DNA of 61,935 nucleotides. It comes from an uncultured bacterium (GTDB lineage: Bacteria; Verrucomicrobiota; Lentisphaeria; Victivallales; UBA1829). This document shows positions 36,620 through 47,974 of the stretch, piece by piece. The position numbers were made by a program, and so were the translations under genes. The notes under the pieces are model-generated. The model made no database searches and was not told the origin of the DNA. It saw nothing but the letters and a program-made list of their open reading frames with translations. Every line of letters begins with the position of its first letter. The stretch's first letter is position 1. The DNA is taken from positions 1-61,935 of the forward strand of contig CASERY010000145.1 in the NCBI GenBank assembly GCA_949290385.1, given 5' to 3'.

Positions 36620-38467
36620 ATGACAGACGACACAGAGGACGCCGCTCTTGAAATAAGTCCCAAAGCGGTCAAATATGATGAAGACAATATCCAATCCCTG
36701 GATCATTTAACCCATATCCGCCAGCGTCCCGGTATGTATATAGGCCGTATCGGAGATGGATCTCATCCGGATGACGGGGTCTATATTATGTTCAAATAGG
36801 TCGTGGACAATGCGGTCGATGAATATATCATGGGATACGGCCGCAGAATCAATATTTCTATCGCGGAAGACAATACCATAACGGTGCGTGATTTCGGACG
36901 CGGCATTCCTCTGGGAAAACTGGTAGACTGTGTTTCAAAAATCAATACCGGCGGGAAATTCAACAGTGAAGCATTTCAGTTTTCAGTCGGTATGAACGGA
37001 GTGGGAACAAAAGCTGTAAATGCCTTGTCCAGCAGCTTTATTGCGGAATCCTATCGGGATGGTAAATATCGCCGGGCCTGTTTTCATGAAGGAAAACTCT
37101 GTGATGAAGCATCTGGAAGTACCGAAGAACATAATGGTACTAAAATCCAGTTTACTCCGGATCCGGCTCTTTTTCCAAAATGCAAAATAGACATGAGCAA
37201 CATTCAGCGCCGTCTCTGGATGTATGCTTATCTCAACAGCGGGCTTTCCCTGTACTTGAACAATCAACGCTATTATTCAAGACGGGGACTTCTGGATCTG
37301 ATTGAAAACAAAATTGATATGGAGAAGAATCCGAATCTTTATAAGATTGTTCATTACAAGGATTCTACAATTGAATTTGCCTTTACCCATACGGCGACAG
37401 ACGGCGACAAATATTTTTCTTTTGTGAATGGGCAGTACACTTCAGACGGAGGCACCCATTTAAGTGCTTTCAAGGGAGCCGTTACCAGAGCAATCAATGA
37501 ACATTTCAACAAGGAATTTGATGGAAAGGATATTCAACTTGGCATCATCGGAGCCATTTCCATTAAAGTACAGGAGCCGCTCTTTGAGTCCCAGACAAAA
37601 AATAAACTGGGCAATGCCGATGTTAAAGGCTGGATCGAACAAAAAGTAAAAAGCGCAGTCATTGATTTCCTATTGAAAAATACAGAAGCCGCAGATGCCC
37701 TGCTGGAGAAAATCCAGCGCAACGAACAACTGCGCAAGGAAATAGCGAAGGTAAAGACCAAAGGCAAGGAAATGGCAAAGCGTCTGACGGTTCGGAATGA
37801 CAAGCTGTCAGACTGCAAACATCATTTTGGAGACCGTTCAAAATGGGCTGACGAAACCATGATCTTCCTGACAGAGGGCGATTCTGCTGGAGGATCCCTT
37901 GTTCAGAGCCGGGACGTCAATTATCAGGCGGTATTCGCCCTGAAAGGGAAGCCGCTGAATACCTTTGGAAAAAAACTTGAAACAGTTTATACAAATGAAG
38001 AGCTGTATTATATTATGCGCACACTGGGCATTGATGAGGAGAGTGTGGACAATCTGCGTTATGCAAAAATTGTCATAGCCACGGATGCCGATGTGGATGG
38101 ACTGCATATACGGAATCTGCTGATCACCTTTTTCCTGCAGTATTTTGAATCTCTGGTTCTTTCGGAGCATCTGTATATCCTGGAGACACCGCTGTTTCGC
38201 GTACGGAATAAAAAACAGACGTTTTACTGTTACTCTGAAGATGAGCGTGACCGCCAGGCATCTATGCTTGGAAAAGACGCCGAAATTACCCGATTCAAGG
38301 GATTGGGAGAAATTTCTCCCGCAGAATTCAAACAGTTTATCGGAGAGAATATCCGCCTTGAAAAAGTAACAATAGACAACAGCAAAGGCATTTACGAAAT
38401 GCTGAATTTCTATATGGGCGACAATACGCCAGACCGCTGGGAACATATTCAGAATCATTTGGTGTAA
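36620..38467 (+). CDS. parE: DNA topoisomerase IV/gyrase subunit B, UAG at the catalytic Glu position
   Basis: A 615-residue ATPase subunit. The GHKL domain has [27 protein letters not shown] and [14 protein letters not shown]. The QTK loop is ESQTKNKLG, and the Toprim domain has [10 protein letters not shown] and [13 protein letters not shown]. Codon 60 (36797-36799) is TAG, in [15 protein letters not shown]. Relatives read KEVxDN there, and that Glu (E42 of E. coli GyrB) activates the water for ATP hydrolysis. All other active-site residues are intact, so a Glu is expected here if the enzyme turns over ATP. Stop TAA. parC starts 6 bases later. Length and GIYVLLKEVIDN-type similarity point to the Bacteroidetes-like ParE/TopoIV group. 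Confidence 0.92.
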
Positions 38468-38473
38468 TTCAAC

Positions 38474-41101
38474 ATGGCTAGAAAAAAGACAACTCCCCGG
38501 AGTCCGGATAGTTCTCCGAATCATACGAACGAAACAAATGAGAAAGCGGACCTTTCCGCCTCCACAGCCTCCAGTAAGGAAGAGAAGAAGGAGGAACTTG
38601 AACAGGATTCTCAGACTCTTCGTTCATCGGATGACATTCCTGTTGATTCGTCCATGGAATCTGCCGACTATATTGGGGAAGACACCCATTATTCTACGGA
38701 CACTCTCTCCAGCGGGGAAGAGGAAAATGAGGATGCAGTGGATGCAGCAGCTGAAGATTCCGGAGATTTAAATCATGCTTTGAAATCCATGATGAACCAG
38801 AATTTTATCGAGTACGCATCCTATGTTATCAAGGACCGCGCGATTCCTGATGTTGATGATGGATTGAAACCTGTTCAGCGGCGTATTCTCTGGGTCATGC
38901 ATGAAAATGATACGGGCAATTTTGATAAAGTCGCGAATATCATCGGCAATACCATGCATTATCATCCCCATGGAGATGCCTCCATTGGGGATGCCCTGGT
39001 CAACCTTGCAAACAAAGAGTTTTTCATTGAACGGCAGGGAAATTTCGGACATGTCATGACCGGTGCGCCAGCGGCTGCACCACGTTACATTGAAGCTCGT
39101 CTTACTCCGCTTGCCCGTGAAGTGCTGTTCAACCGGGATATTACTCTGATGGTGGACTCTTATGATGGGCGCCATCAGGAGCCAGTCGTTCTTCCGGCAA
39201 AAGTCCCTGCCCTGCTGCTTCAGGGAGCAGACGGAATTGCAGTCGGCACAAACACAAAAATTATGCCGCATAACTTCAATGAGGTCCTTCAGGCACAGAT
39301 CTCATATCTGAAGGGTGAGCCGTTTACTCTGTATCCTGATTTTCTCCAGGGCGGCATTATGGATGTATCCAAATATGAGGATGGCCTTGGGAAACTTACA
39401 GTCCGTGCAAAGCTTGAGATTGAAGGCAGAAACATTAAAATTCGTGAAATACCACCAGCTACCGATACCAGGAAACTGATGGATTCCATTGAAAATGCCA
39501 TCAACAAAAGCAAAATCAAAATTGCCGCATGTCATGACTATACAGCAGCCCAAGTTGAAATCGAGCTGGTTCCCATCCGCGGATATCAGCCGGAAAAGGC
39601 TTTGAATGCACTGTATACATATACGTACTGTCAGATGGGAATTGCCTGCAATCCTATGGTGATTTTGGACAATCGGCCGGTAAGAATGAGCGTTACAGAA
39701 ATTTTAAAACGTAATACAGACCGTTTAGTTCAGTATTTAACCTGGGAACTTCAGCTTTCATCTATTCGTGCACTGGAAAAAATTCTGGTAAGAACACTGG
39801 CTCAGATTTTTATCGAAGAACGCATCTATAAAAGAATCGAGAAGTGCCCGGACAAAGATGCCATGTTCAAGGAGGTTCGTACTGGACTCGAGAAGTTCAA
39901 AAGTGAATGGCAGCCGATTGTGTTTCAACTCCATGAGATGATTGTGAATGGGCCGCATGTCATGCCGCCGCGGAAAGAGGATGTCCTGAGAATGGAACAA
40001 CTTTCCAAAGGGATTATTCCGGATTCGGATATTGACCGACTGGTTGAAATTCCTATCCGTCGGATTGCGGCTTTTGAAATTGACCGCAATCGTCAGGACA
40101 TAGAGTCTCTGCAGAAGGAGCTCGAACAGAACCTGAAAAATCTGAAACGGATTAAAGCCTATACGATTAAGTACATTCAGGGCCTGCTGGATAAATATGG
40201 GGCGCTTTATCCACGCCGGACACAGATCTGTCTGGAGGGTTTTGAAAAAATCGACAAAAGCGCCATAGCCCTCAACAATATCCGAGTCGGCTGGGATAAA
40301 AAGAACTGTTACATTGGAACCAATGTAAAAAGCGAAGATACCGTGCTGTGTAATGAATTTGATCATCTGCTCTGTATCGAACGAACTGGAGATTACAAGG
40401 TTATCAATATTCCGGAGAAAATTTATATCGACCGGTTGTTTGAATTCCGCAAGTATGATAAAAATACAGAATTCGGCATTATTTATTCCGATAGAAAAAC
40501 CGGAAAAGTTTATTATAAACGCAGTGTAATATCCAGTTTCACAACAGACCGCGAGTATCGAATTATTCCAGAAGGTTGCAGACTGGAACTGATTACCCCA
40601 CGTCCCAAAGCCTTATATGACATGAAAGTCGATACCCCGATCAAAGCACGCCAAATCCAAAGAATCAATCTTATGGATGCTCCGTTGCGTTCCCCAAAAG
40701 CCGGCGGGTCTCCTCTTTCTCCACGGAAACTTTTGAAAATCACTTTTGTTCAATATTTAGATGGCACCGAAGAAAATGATGAGAATCCTCAGCTCCTTGA
40801 GCTCCCGGAAACAGATGAAAAATCGTCAGGATCCGCAGATTTTTCCACGGTAAATAATAATCCACCGCAGTCGGGGACATCCGAGACCTTCTCACCTACA
40901 AATACCTCCTCAGATAAGCCATCGGATTCAGCGTTATCTGATAACGCAAAAAAATCTGAGAAATCGCAGGAAAATAAAAGCAAAAAAAGGACTGGTTAGA
41001 AAAATACTCAGGACTCTCCGAACAAAAGCATTAAAGCTTCTGATGTGAATATTGAACGCGAAGAAGATTCATGGGATGTTCAGCCTGAACTTGGATTCTA
41101 A
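38474..41101 (+). CDS. parC: DNA topoisomerase IV/gyrase subunit A with acidic N-terminus, one UAG
   Basis: An 875-residue breakage-reunion subunit. The first 100 residues are a Ser/Glu-rich disordered extension. The core begins ALKSMMNQNFIEYASYVI and has RAIPDVDDGLKPVQRRILW, the YHPHGDASIGDAL helix and the catalytic Tyr205 in APRYIEARLTPLA. A coiled-coil arm precedes the C-terminal beta region. Near the end a low-complexity Ser/Lys stretch leads to TAG at codon 842 (40997-40999). The frame stays open 33 more codons to TAA at 41101 and ends EDSWDVQPELGF, which looks like a real C-terminus. It is 6 bases after parE. Confidence 0.9.
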
Positions 41102-41102
41102 G

Positions 41103-41128
41103 CAAAAAAGCAGACTTTTTTGTTTTTT
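41103..41128 (+). terminator. Rho-independent terminator of parE-parC
   Basis: CAAAAAAG pairs with CTTTTTTG (41103-41122) around a CAGA loop and is followed by TTTTTT. It starts two bases after the parC stop codon. Confidence 0.7.
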
Positions 41129-41238
41129 CCTCGGACACTATGCCATGGAAAACAACCCCTATAAGCAATCTGTCATAATGCTCGAAAAGTGAGAGTTTTA
41201 TTCACTTCTATAACAACTGTTAAAACCTTCGCTCCCGA

Positions 41239-41289
41239 GCAAAGCAAAATTCTTGGAAGGAAATAAGTCTCTTTGCTAGATTTTTTTTC
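41239..41289 (+). terminator. Terminator-like hairpin in the parC-apt gap
   Basis: AGCAAAG (41239-41245) pairs with CTTTGCT (41272-41278) and is followed by AGATTTTTTTT. It could end a short RNA begun upstream or be a second parC terminator. Confidence 0.35.
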
Positions 41290-41727
41290 TTATTTATTTA
41301 TTTATATTAAATAAGATCTGATTTAAATGATACTTATCTTTACATTTGAGTTTCTCCAGATCCAAAAGTAAGTATTCCACATTAAAAAATGAATTCGCAA
41401 AGTGATTAACAATGCATGGAGACTTATTATCATATAACCTCAAGATATTAACAATATCAACTGAGTTATTCACAAAAGTGTTAACAACCTGTCCACATTT
41501 CATCTTACATCATTCAGATACATTCCTGGCTGATCAAACAGGGGGGAAGAATACATCAAGAAGAAATCGGATTCTACGCATATATTTATTATAAAAAATA
41601 GAAGAAATGCCTATTTGTTTTTTCCAGTTGACGGTATATAATAGTGTTTGCAGGAAAAAAGCAAAATAATAGGATGATTTTTTCTTAATTTAATTAAAAT
41701 AAGATATTTGCATAATGGAAACCAACG
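41290..41727. other. AT-rich gap with DnaA-box-like sites
   Basis: No gene. The stretch holds TTATTCACA (41466-41474, a full match to the TTATNCACA DnaA box), CTGTCCACA (41489-41497) and three TTAACAA repeats (41406, 41448, 41481) next to very AT-rich DNA. It could be a replication-origin-like or DnaA-regulated region. No dnaA gene or strand switch supports an origin here. Confidence 0.25.
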
Positions 41728-42258
41728 ATGAGCACCTTGAAAGAAAGAATTGCAGAAAAAATAATCAGTATTCCCGACTATCCAGTTAAAGGCATTGTTT
41801 ACCGCGACATTATGCCAGTTATTTCAGATGGTCCCCTATTTCGGAATATTATCAAGACATTTGCGGATTTTCATCGGACTGAAAATATAGATGCAGTCGT
41901 TGGAATAGAATCTCGAGGCTTTATCTTTGGAGGCGCATTGGCCTGTGAACTCGGCTGCGGTTTTGTTTCCGTGAGAAAACCAGGAAAACTCCCGCGTGAA
42001 ACAATCCAGATTTCCTATGATCTTGAATATGGATCAAATACCATTGAAATTCAGAAAGATGCCTTAACTCCAGGAAGCCGGGTCGTTTTAATGGACGATT
42101 TACTGGCAACCGGCGGGACTATTATGGCTGCGGCCCATTTGGTTCATACGTTTAATGCGGAAATTGTAGCATCTGATTTTATGGTTGAACTTGGGTTCCT
42201 GAATCCGCGCCAAAAAATCAAAGATTGTGGTAAGATCCATTCCTTGCTGATTTATTGA
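41728..42258 (+). CDS. apt: Adenine phosphoribosyltransferase
   Basis: A 176-residue purine-salvage enzyme that joins adenine to PRPP to give AMP. Motifs are IPDYPVKGIVYRDIMPVI at the N-terminus, GIESRGFIFGGALA, the RKPGKLPRE loop and the PRPP-binding VVLMDDLLATGGTI. Length is normal. It stands alone, with the long AT-rich gap upstream and a convergent gene downstream. It has no UAG and ends on TGA. The 286 bases to the next gene (42259-42544) show no clear element. Confidence 0.95.
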   Translation: MSTLKERIAEKIISIPDYPVKGIVYRDIMPVISDGPLFRNIIKTFADFHRTENIDAVVGIESRGFIFGGALACELGCGFVSVRKPGKLPRETIQISYDLEYGSNTIEIQKDALTPGSRVVLMDDLLATGGTIMAAAHLVHTFNAEIVASDFMVELGFLNPRQKIKDCGKIHSLLIY

Positions 42259-42544
42259 TCGAGTAATTCATAAAAAATCAAACTGCAGAAAAACAGGAAA
42301 AGAGGAAGCTGGCTTTATTTTTCTTGTATTTGTCATTTTCTTCCGCTAGAAAGAAGTGCAGAAAATAGGAATAAAAAGACAGCAATGTCAGAGTGATCTA
42401 TTTTATACCCATAATCTGTAGAAATCCAGATTTTCTTCTGCTCGTTGGAAAAATCTAAAAGGATCTATACAGGAAGCAACAAAAGACGATTCAAAAAACT
42501 GTCATTGTTAAAACAAACTTTTATAAGAACCTTTTTCCCCTAAT

Positions 42545-45406
42545 TCATTTCTTATCTTGCTTTGAGATTTTTGAAAAAAAAGCCCAGGGCATCTCAGCTT
42601 TTTCAGGAATAGAAAAATTCATTTGCAGTTGAATCTCACGGAAATTCACCGGGGTTTCGGACTTTTTAAAGGTTTGTTCTTCATCATTGAATTCATAATA
42701 AAGAGGATTTTCCGGTGTTCCACTGAGCAAGAGTCTTAAAATTAGATTCTTTTCCCGGGGATCACTGTCCAGATAAACCTTAACCCAGGAATAAGTAAAA
42801 TTTTTCAGAGCATCTTTTGCCAGTTCTAAATCCAATGCCGCCTCCCCCTTCGAAGCATCTTCCGGATTGCCACCAGCCAGAGTCTGAGAGAGAATCCCTT
42901 TTAGAACGCCTTTTTCCCCTGGTTCGGAATAAAGTACTCCATTCTGAAATAGCACGCGGTTCCCATGCTGATACACTGCAGGAAGAATTCCACTGACTGT
43001 TCCAAAGCCTTCCAAGTGCCCTGCCCCAAGCCTGGTCAGCAATTGAGGAAGCTGAAGATGCTCACAATAAAAAATGGTTTCAATATTCTGCTCTTCAATT
43101 GAGATTCTGACAGGTTCCATTCGGATGGTTCCTCCACACCACTAAAATTTGAGATTTTCCACATACCATATTTCAGGGGACTCCATTCGATATTTTACTT
43201 TTAAATCTTCAACGGAATCTTCCTGAAATACGATTTTTTCCGCTGAAAAATGCTGATTTGCGCGAGTTTCAAGTTGCGGTAGATTCGGCAGTTCCAGATC
43301 AAATTGAATCCCTTCCATGGCGATTTTTTCTTTTTCAGATGCAAAAGCCGCATCAGTCAAATGCAATTCAGCGGATCCTTCCGATTTCAATGGATTGATT
43401 TGATAAAGGAAAGCGCCCTCTATATTTCCAGATGATGTCCAGTCTGTCGCTGCCGGAAAGATCTCAGCAAGAACAGGAATAAATTTGATCTCCTGAGAAG
43501 GTATTTTCCATTCATTTTCAGCAATCATCCCAGCATTATTAAAGAATTCCCATTTTGAACATCCTTCAATCTTCTGATTCAGAAGCGATCCGGTCCATGA
43601 CAATGAAAGAACATTGTTTTCATACCTGATATCAGCAGCAGCCTCTCCTATTCTTTTATCGGAACAAAGAATTTTTCCAAACAGAATCCGACCTTGCGCT
43701 GCAGATTCTGAAGGAGACGGCAGAATCAGGGGGATATCCTAAGATATATCTCTAATTTCCAAAGCCGTAGCGGGCATTACGGCAGAGCCTTCTTCTAAAT
43801 GAAATTTCAGGAGACCTTTTTTCTATATCATATCCCATGATCCCGATGCAGACAGTTCAGGAACAGTACAATAAACACCCTTCTTTTCCATTTTCAGCAG
43901 AACGGCAGAAGACTCTGCAAGAATGGATTTTTTGAGATCCCCCCAGATGTGCAGTGATACTTCATCCGCTTCTACAGATTCTGGAATTGTATCAGAATTT
44001 CCGGAGAATTTCACATTCTTAAATTTAAAATAACCGTTGGAGTTCATTTGATTATCTCGGAAGGACACAATCAGCCGTGTGCTGAAATCTTTCCAGGATA
44101 CAGCCATATTTCCACAAGCCAGGGATTGAATGGTATCGCTGGTATTCTGTTCATTTCCGGTCAAAACAAAGGTCAGGCCTTCTCGGGAGAAGTAGATTTC
44201 ATATTCAGCTGGAAATTGTGCGTTTTCTCCAAGACAGTATAGAATATTTCCTTGAAGCTTCCGATTTTCATATTCATATTTTGCGGTTAGTGTCGGTATA
44301 GAAAAAGGAATACCGTCCAGCGTTCCCGCAAAGCCGGACAAATCCATGCGATATCGTCCATCCGAGGTCTGAACCAGTTTTAATTCCGGTTCACAATGAA
44401 GCTCCAGCTTGTTTCCAATACCGCCGGACAATCTGAAATGACTTATCAGATTCCCCGATAAAATAGTTTTACTTGCCAAGTTAAAAATTCCGTCAAATTC
44501 GATTTCACACTTTGCCTGGATGGAATCAGGAAAGTAGTGTCTCAAGGCAAAGGGGACGGTTTTTGAATCCAGATTCATTTTGCAGTTCGTTTCAAGTTCC
44601 CGTTCCGGATGCCGATAGATGCCTTTTGCATGTATAAGGCCGGATGAATTTGTAAGATTCAAATCGTAATGCAGGCGGTTCCATTCATTTTTTCCGGATT
44701 CAGATTTAGAGGAGGATATATCTTCCGGATAAATTTCCCCATTATAATGGATAAATACGGTATCATTCTGCGTATTCAGTCTTAAATCGCCAGACATAGT
44801 TATCTGATCTGCAGTAAAAGGGGGTTCCTTCTTTTTACCTGCAGCTTCGGATTCCTGTCCGGCAAAGGAATCCAGCAACACATTTACTGCCGGGACATCC
44901 ACAATGCCATCATGGAATCGCACAAGTAATTCAGAATCCTCCAAAGCAATCGATCTGACATGTCTCCGGAGGAAAAATTCAACAGGTTGGTATTTCAGCG
45001 TTACAGAATGAAGGAATGCCGTAATTTCAGAATTTTCCGCATTCTTGCTGTTAAAGTTATAGATTTTACAGGAAAGATCCGTCTGGAACAGTCCGGCTCT
45101 GTATACTGTAACGTGCACCTGCTAATCCTGAACGGTTGTCTGCAGAATAGCGTTGATTTTATTTTCAAGAATTTTTGGCAGCAATAGAAGCTGTCCAATC
45201 ATACCACAGGACAAAATCAGCAGAAACACCAGAATACAGATGAGCCAAGAACGAAAAGAACCCGGCCGATGTTTTCTTCCGGATTCCTCCTCTACTTCCT
45301 ACTTTTCAGATTTGCAAGAAGCTGCAGAGACATTCTATTTCGAATCGCTGATTTCCCCGCATGCAGCGGATTTTGTCTTGTGTTCAGTCAAAGAAGCTTT
45401 TTCCAT
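42545..45406 (-). CDS. AsmA/YdbH-like membrane-anchored giant, six UAGs
   Basis: A 953-residue protein, ATG 45406 (ATG 45415 is also possible) to TGA 42545. A charged cytoplasmic head (SEKXEVEEESGRKHRPG) precedes one membrane helix (FRSWLICILVFLLILS). Very long beta-strand-rich sequence follows, typical of the AsmA/TamB/YdbH group that bridges the periplasm and moves phospholipids to the outer membrane. The C-terminal part, with LKF-X-WCGGTIRMEP and GFGTVSGILPAVYQHG, resembles the dicarboxylate-domain end of YdbH. TAG codons lie at 24, 36, 95, 528, 556 and 755 (45335, 45299, 45122, 43823, 43739, 43142). The standard code would leave three fragments and hide the anchor. The family assignment is moderate; the single continuous frame is certain. 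Confidence 0.8.
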
Positions 45407-45848
45407 ATGATTCATAGTTAATTCAGATAAACGATTGTTTCATCTTTTTTGTTAATATTCACAAATCAATGTTGCTGAACAAAATCCTTTCAGCCACAAT
45501 ACATGTACTTGTTCGCCAACTTTGCAGTTATATATTCAACTCAAAATTCTCACGAAGGGACAAGAAGGTTCAAAAACTCTCCATTCTATCCCCATACCAC
45601 AACAGGACATTGCCGAAATGCGTTGTAACTTTATAGGACGATCCTAAAATTTCAGACTGCTCAGATCCTTCATTCCATTCAATATCGCACAGAATATAAT
45701 AGATGCATGAAAAGCATTTTTTCAAGTCCCAGTTGTGCCTCCTCTGCACCTTTCATTTTTTCGATATATAAAACATTAAGGAGGTGGTGTCAAAATAATA
45801 TGAAAGAACAAGTTTTAGTGTTTTTCCAGACTGCAGAAGAAGAATGAT

Positions 45849-45876
45849 TTGATTTTTCTATTTTTGGATGTATAAA
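45849..45876 (+). promoter_or_regulatory. Sigma-70-type promoter before the lipoprotein gene
   Basis: TTGATT (45849-45854) and TATAAA (45871-45876) are 16 bases apart, about 190 bases before the lipoprotein ATG. It may drive the whole exporter operon. Confidence 0.5.
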
Positions 45877-45902
45877 GAATAAAATATTATTGATGGAATA
45901 GA

Positions 45903-45936
45903 TGAAATACAGTCGGAATGTTCCAGACTTATTTCA
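45903..45936 (+). promoter_or_regulatory. Operator-like dyad just downstream of that promoter
   Basis: TGAAATA-n5-GGAA-TG-TTCC-n5-TATTTCA is a symmetric 34-base dyad placed about 25 bases after the -10 element, a good place for a repressor. The rest of the 45407-46065 gap shows no gene. Confidence 0.4.
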
Positions 45937-46065
45937 TTCAACAGAAGTATGAAATAATTACGATAGCAGAATACGAGTTTCTATCCCATGAAAAATTTTA
46001 TTTGGAAGTTTTCTTCCTTTTTTATGGGCCAATTGCGGATTTTGCTGTGGAGCCAATAGATTTAA

Positions 46066-46752
46066 ATGAAGAAAGATCGTCTTTTTTTGCCAGTCTGTAT
46101 GCTTGCAGGTTTTCTGCTGCTGTTCACGGCTTGTCAGAGCAAAGGTCCTGATCCTGAAAAAAAGCAGGATTTTGCTATGCCGTAGGAAAATCTGCAGCCG
46201 GACGGGAATTCAGTCTCCAGTCAGGAATGGCCAGACAGCACATCTCCTTTCTACTCAGAAGAAGACTGGGACTATGTCATGCAGGAAGAATCCGACCTTT
46301 ATCATCCTGAAACAGTTCCAGATTATAAGCAGAGCAAGCCCATTGAATATCTGATTTTAACTTCAGATCAGCCTTTGCCTTTGCTCCTTGCAGATACAGC
46401 TAGAAAGGAAAAAGACATTCCCTTTCTGGCAATTCCCCGGGATATGGAAATGCTTGAAGAAGAAACGCCGATCCGCTTTGGCGGGAGTGATGAAGAACAG
46501 GATTTTTCAATTCAGGCTCTTTATCTGTCCAAATTCATCGCATATATGCGTCCTTTGAACGTCATCATTTTGGGAGACGAAAAATGCGTACCGGAAGTTT
46601 TCAGGGGTGCAGTGCCGGAGGGAATTCCAGTTGTGGAATTCAAAGACAGGGACTGGAAAATTAATGCAATGAGACTTCAGGATATTCTGTACTGTCCTGA
46701 AATAACCGAAGTCTATGAGACTTACTGGAAAGAAAGAAACAACGAAAAATAA
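46066..46752 (+). CDS. Unrecognised lipoprotein, one UAG
   Basis: A 228-residue protein from ATG 46066. Residues 1-23 are a lipoprotein signal (FLPVCMLAGFLLLFTAC), with lipidation expected at the Cys. Codon 40 (46183-46185) is TAG in the hydrophilic linker (FAMP-X-ENLQPDG). After an acidic linker a domain of about 150 residues has EYLILTSDQPLPLLLADTA and MRPLNVIILGDEKCVPEVF, a Rossmann-like alternation I cannot name. It is 190 bases upstream of the ABC permease on the same strand and may be the exporter's outer component. It ends on TAA. Under the standard code the signal peptide would be severed from the domain. Confidence 0.75.
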
Positions 46753-46942
46753 AAACCGACTATACAGATTGTTATGTGATTGCATGTCCGAAAAAGATAC
46801 CGGACTTCCCCAAACACTTTCTGCGGTCTTGAAAAAACAGACCATTCCATTCAGTAAATTTGGCTGTTACTGCAAGCTGTAGAAATACAAATGAATATAA
46901 TGAAAACAAGAATAATTTGATATCACTTCAGGAGAACAAAAC

Positions 46943-47920
46943 ATGCTGATTATTTTCCAGCTAGCACGAAATACTTTTAAGGAATGCCTTCGCGGACCGG
47001 TTTACTTCCTGATTCTGGCAGCGGCCCTTGTAATGATGGGGCTATTCCCGTCTCTATCTCTCTTCGTTTTTAAAAACGAATTGAAACTTGTTCTGGACAG
47101 CTGTCTGGCCACGACTATGCTTTTCGGACTGTTCACCGCGGTTATCTGTGCCGGGCATACCATAAACCGGGAAATGAAGAATGGAACCGTTCTTCTTTTG
47201 ATGTCCAAACCGGTTACACGTATTGCTTATGTCCTCGCTAAGATCCTGGGAATTACAGCAGCGCTGACCGTATTCGTATTCATCTGCAATGCAGCAACGT
47301 TCCTGTCTGCTTTGATTGCAAAAGATGAATTCCTGCTGGATTATCTGACCATGTCTCTTTTTTACGGGGCATTTCTAGTAGCTGTAATTTTTGGAGCAAT
47401 CCGAAATTTCTTTTCTCAGAAATCCTTTTCCGCAAATTTTATTCTGGCAGCGTAGATCTTGTATCCGGTGCTGGCTGTAGCGATGAATATTGTTCGTCTG
47501 GCATCGATGGACCAGGATGGTCATAGCGTTGGCAATTATGTATCGCCCTATGCACTGCTTATGGTTCTGCTGCTGCTTTTTCCGGCAGTATGGCTTATGG
47601 GGGCAATCAGTGCAGCCTTGGCTGTGCGTATAGACTTCGTAAGTAATTTGATTATCTGCCTTCTCCTTTTTATTTTAGGTTTGGTAGCTCAGTATTTCGT
47701 TACAGTTTATATGGGATCCGGCATTCTGGCATCGTTCCTGAGCGTGATTGTGCCCAACTGGCAATATTTCTGGCTTGCAGATGCGCTGGCGAACGGCGTG
47801 ACTGTCCCTGTGTCTTATGTGATTCTATCCTTGCTGTACAGTCTATTTTACACAGCAATCTGGTTTATCTGGGCGCTGTTCTTCTTCCAGGATGCGGAAC
47901 TTGCCAGAGACAGCCGCTAA
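46943..47920 (+). CDS. ABC-2 type transporter permease, one UAG
   Basis: A 325-residue inner-membrane permease beginning MLIIFQLARNTFKECLRGPVY, the entry usual for NosY/ABC-2 permeases, with REMKNGTVLLLMSKPVTR, a conserved cytoplasmic loop. About six helices are visible. Codon 171 (47453-47455) is TAG, inside a hydrophobic segment between NFILAA and ILYPVLAVAM. Both sides are clearly one protein. The ATPase gene follows after 54 bases and a GldG-type permease after that. It ends on TAA. Confidence 0.87.
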
Positions 47921-47974
47921 GCATGGGATGGAATGGGATAAAAATGGATTCTTCTGTTATGGAGATGCTTTGGT

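Noticed and set aside
41290..41727. Annotating an origin of replication
   Set aside because: Only one exact DnaA box and no dnaA, strand switch or skew evidence within the window.
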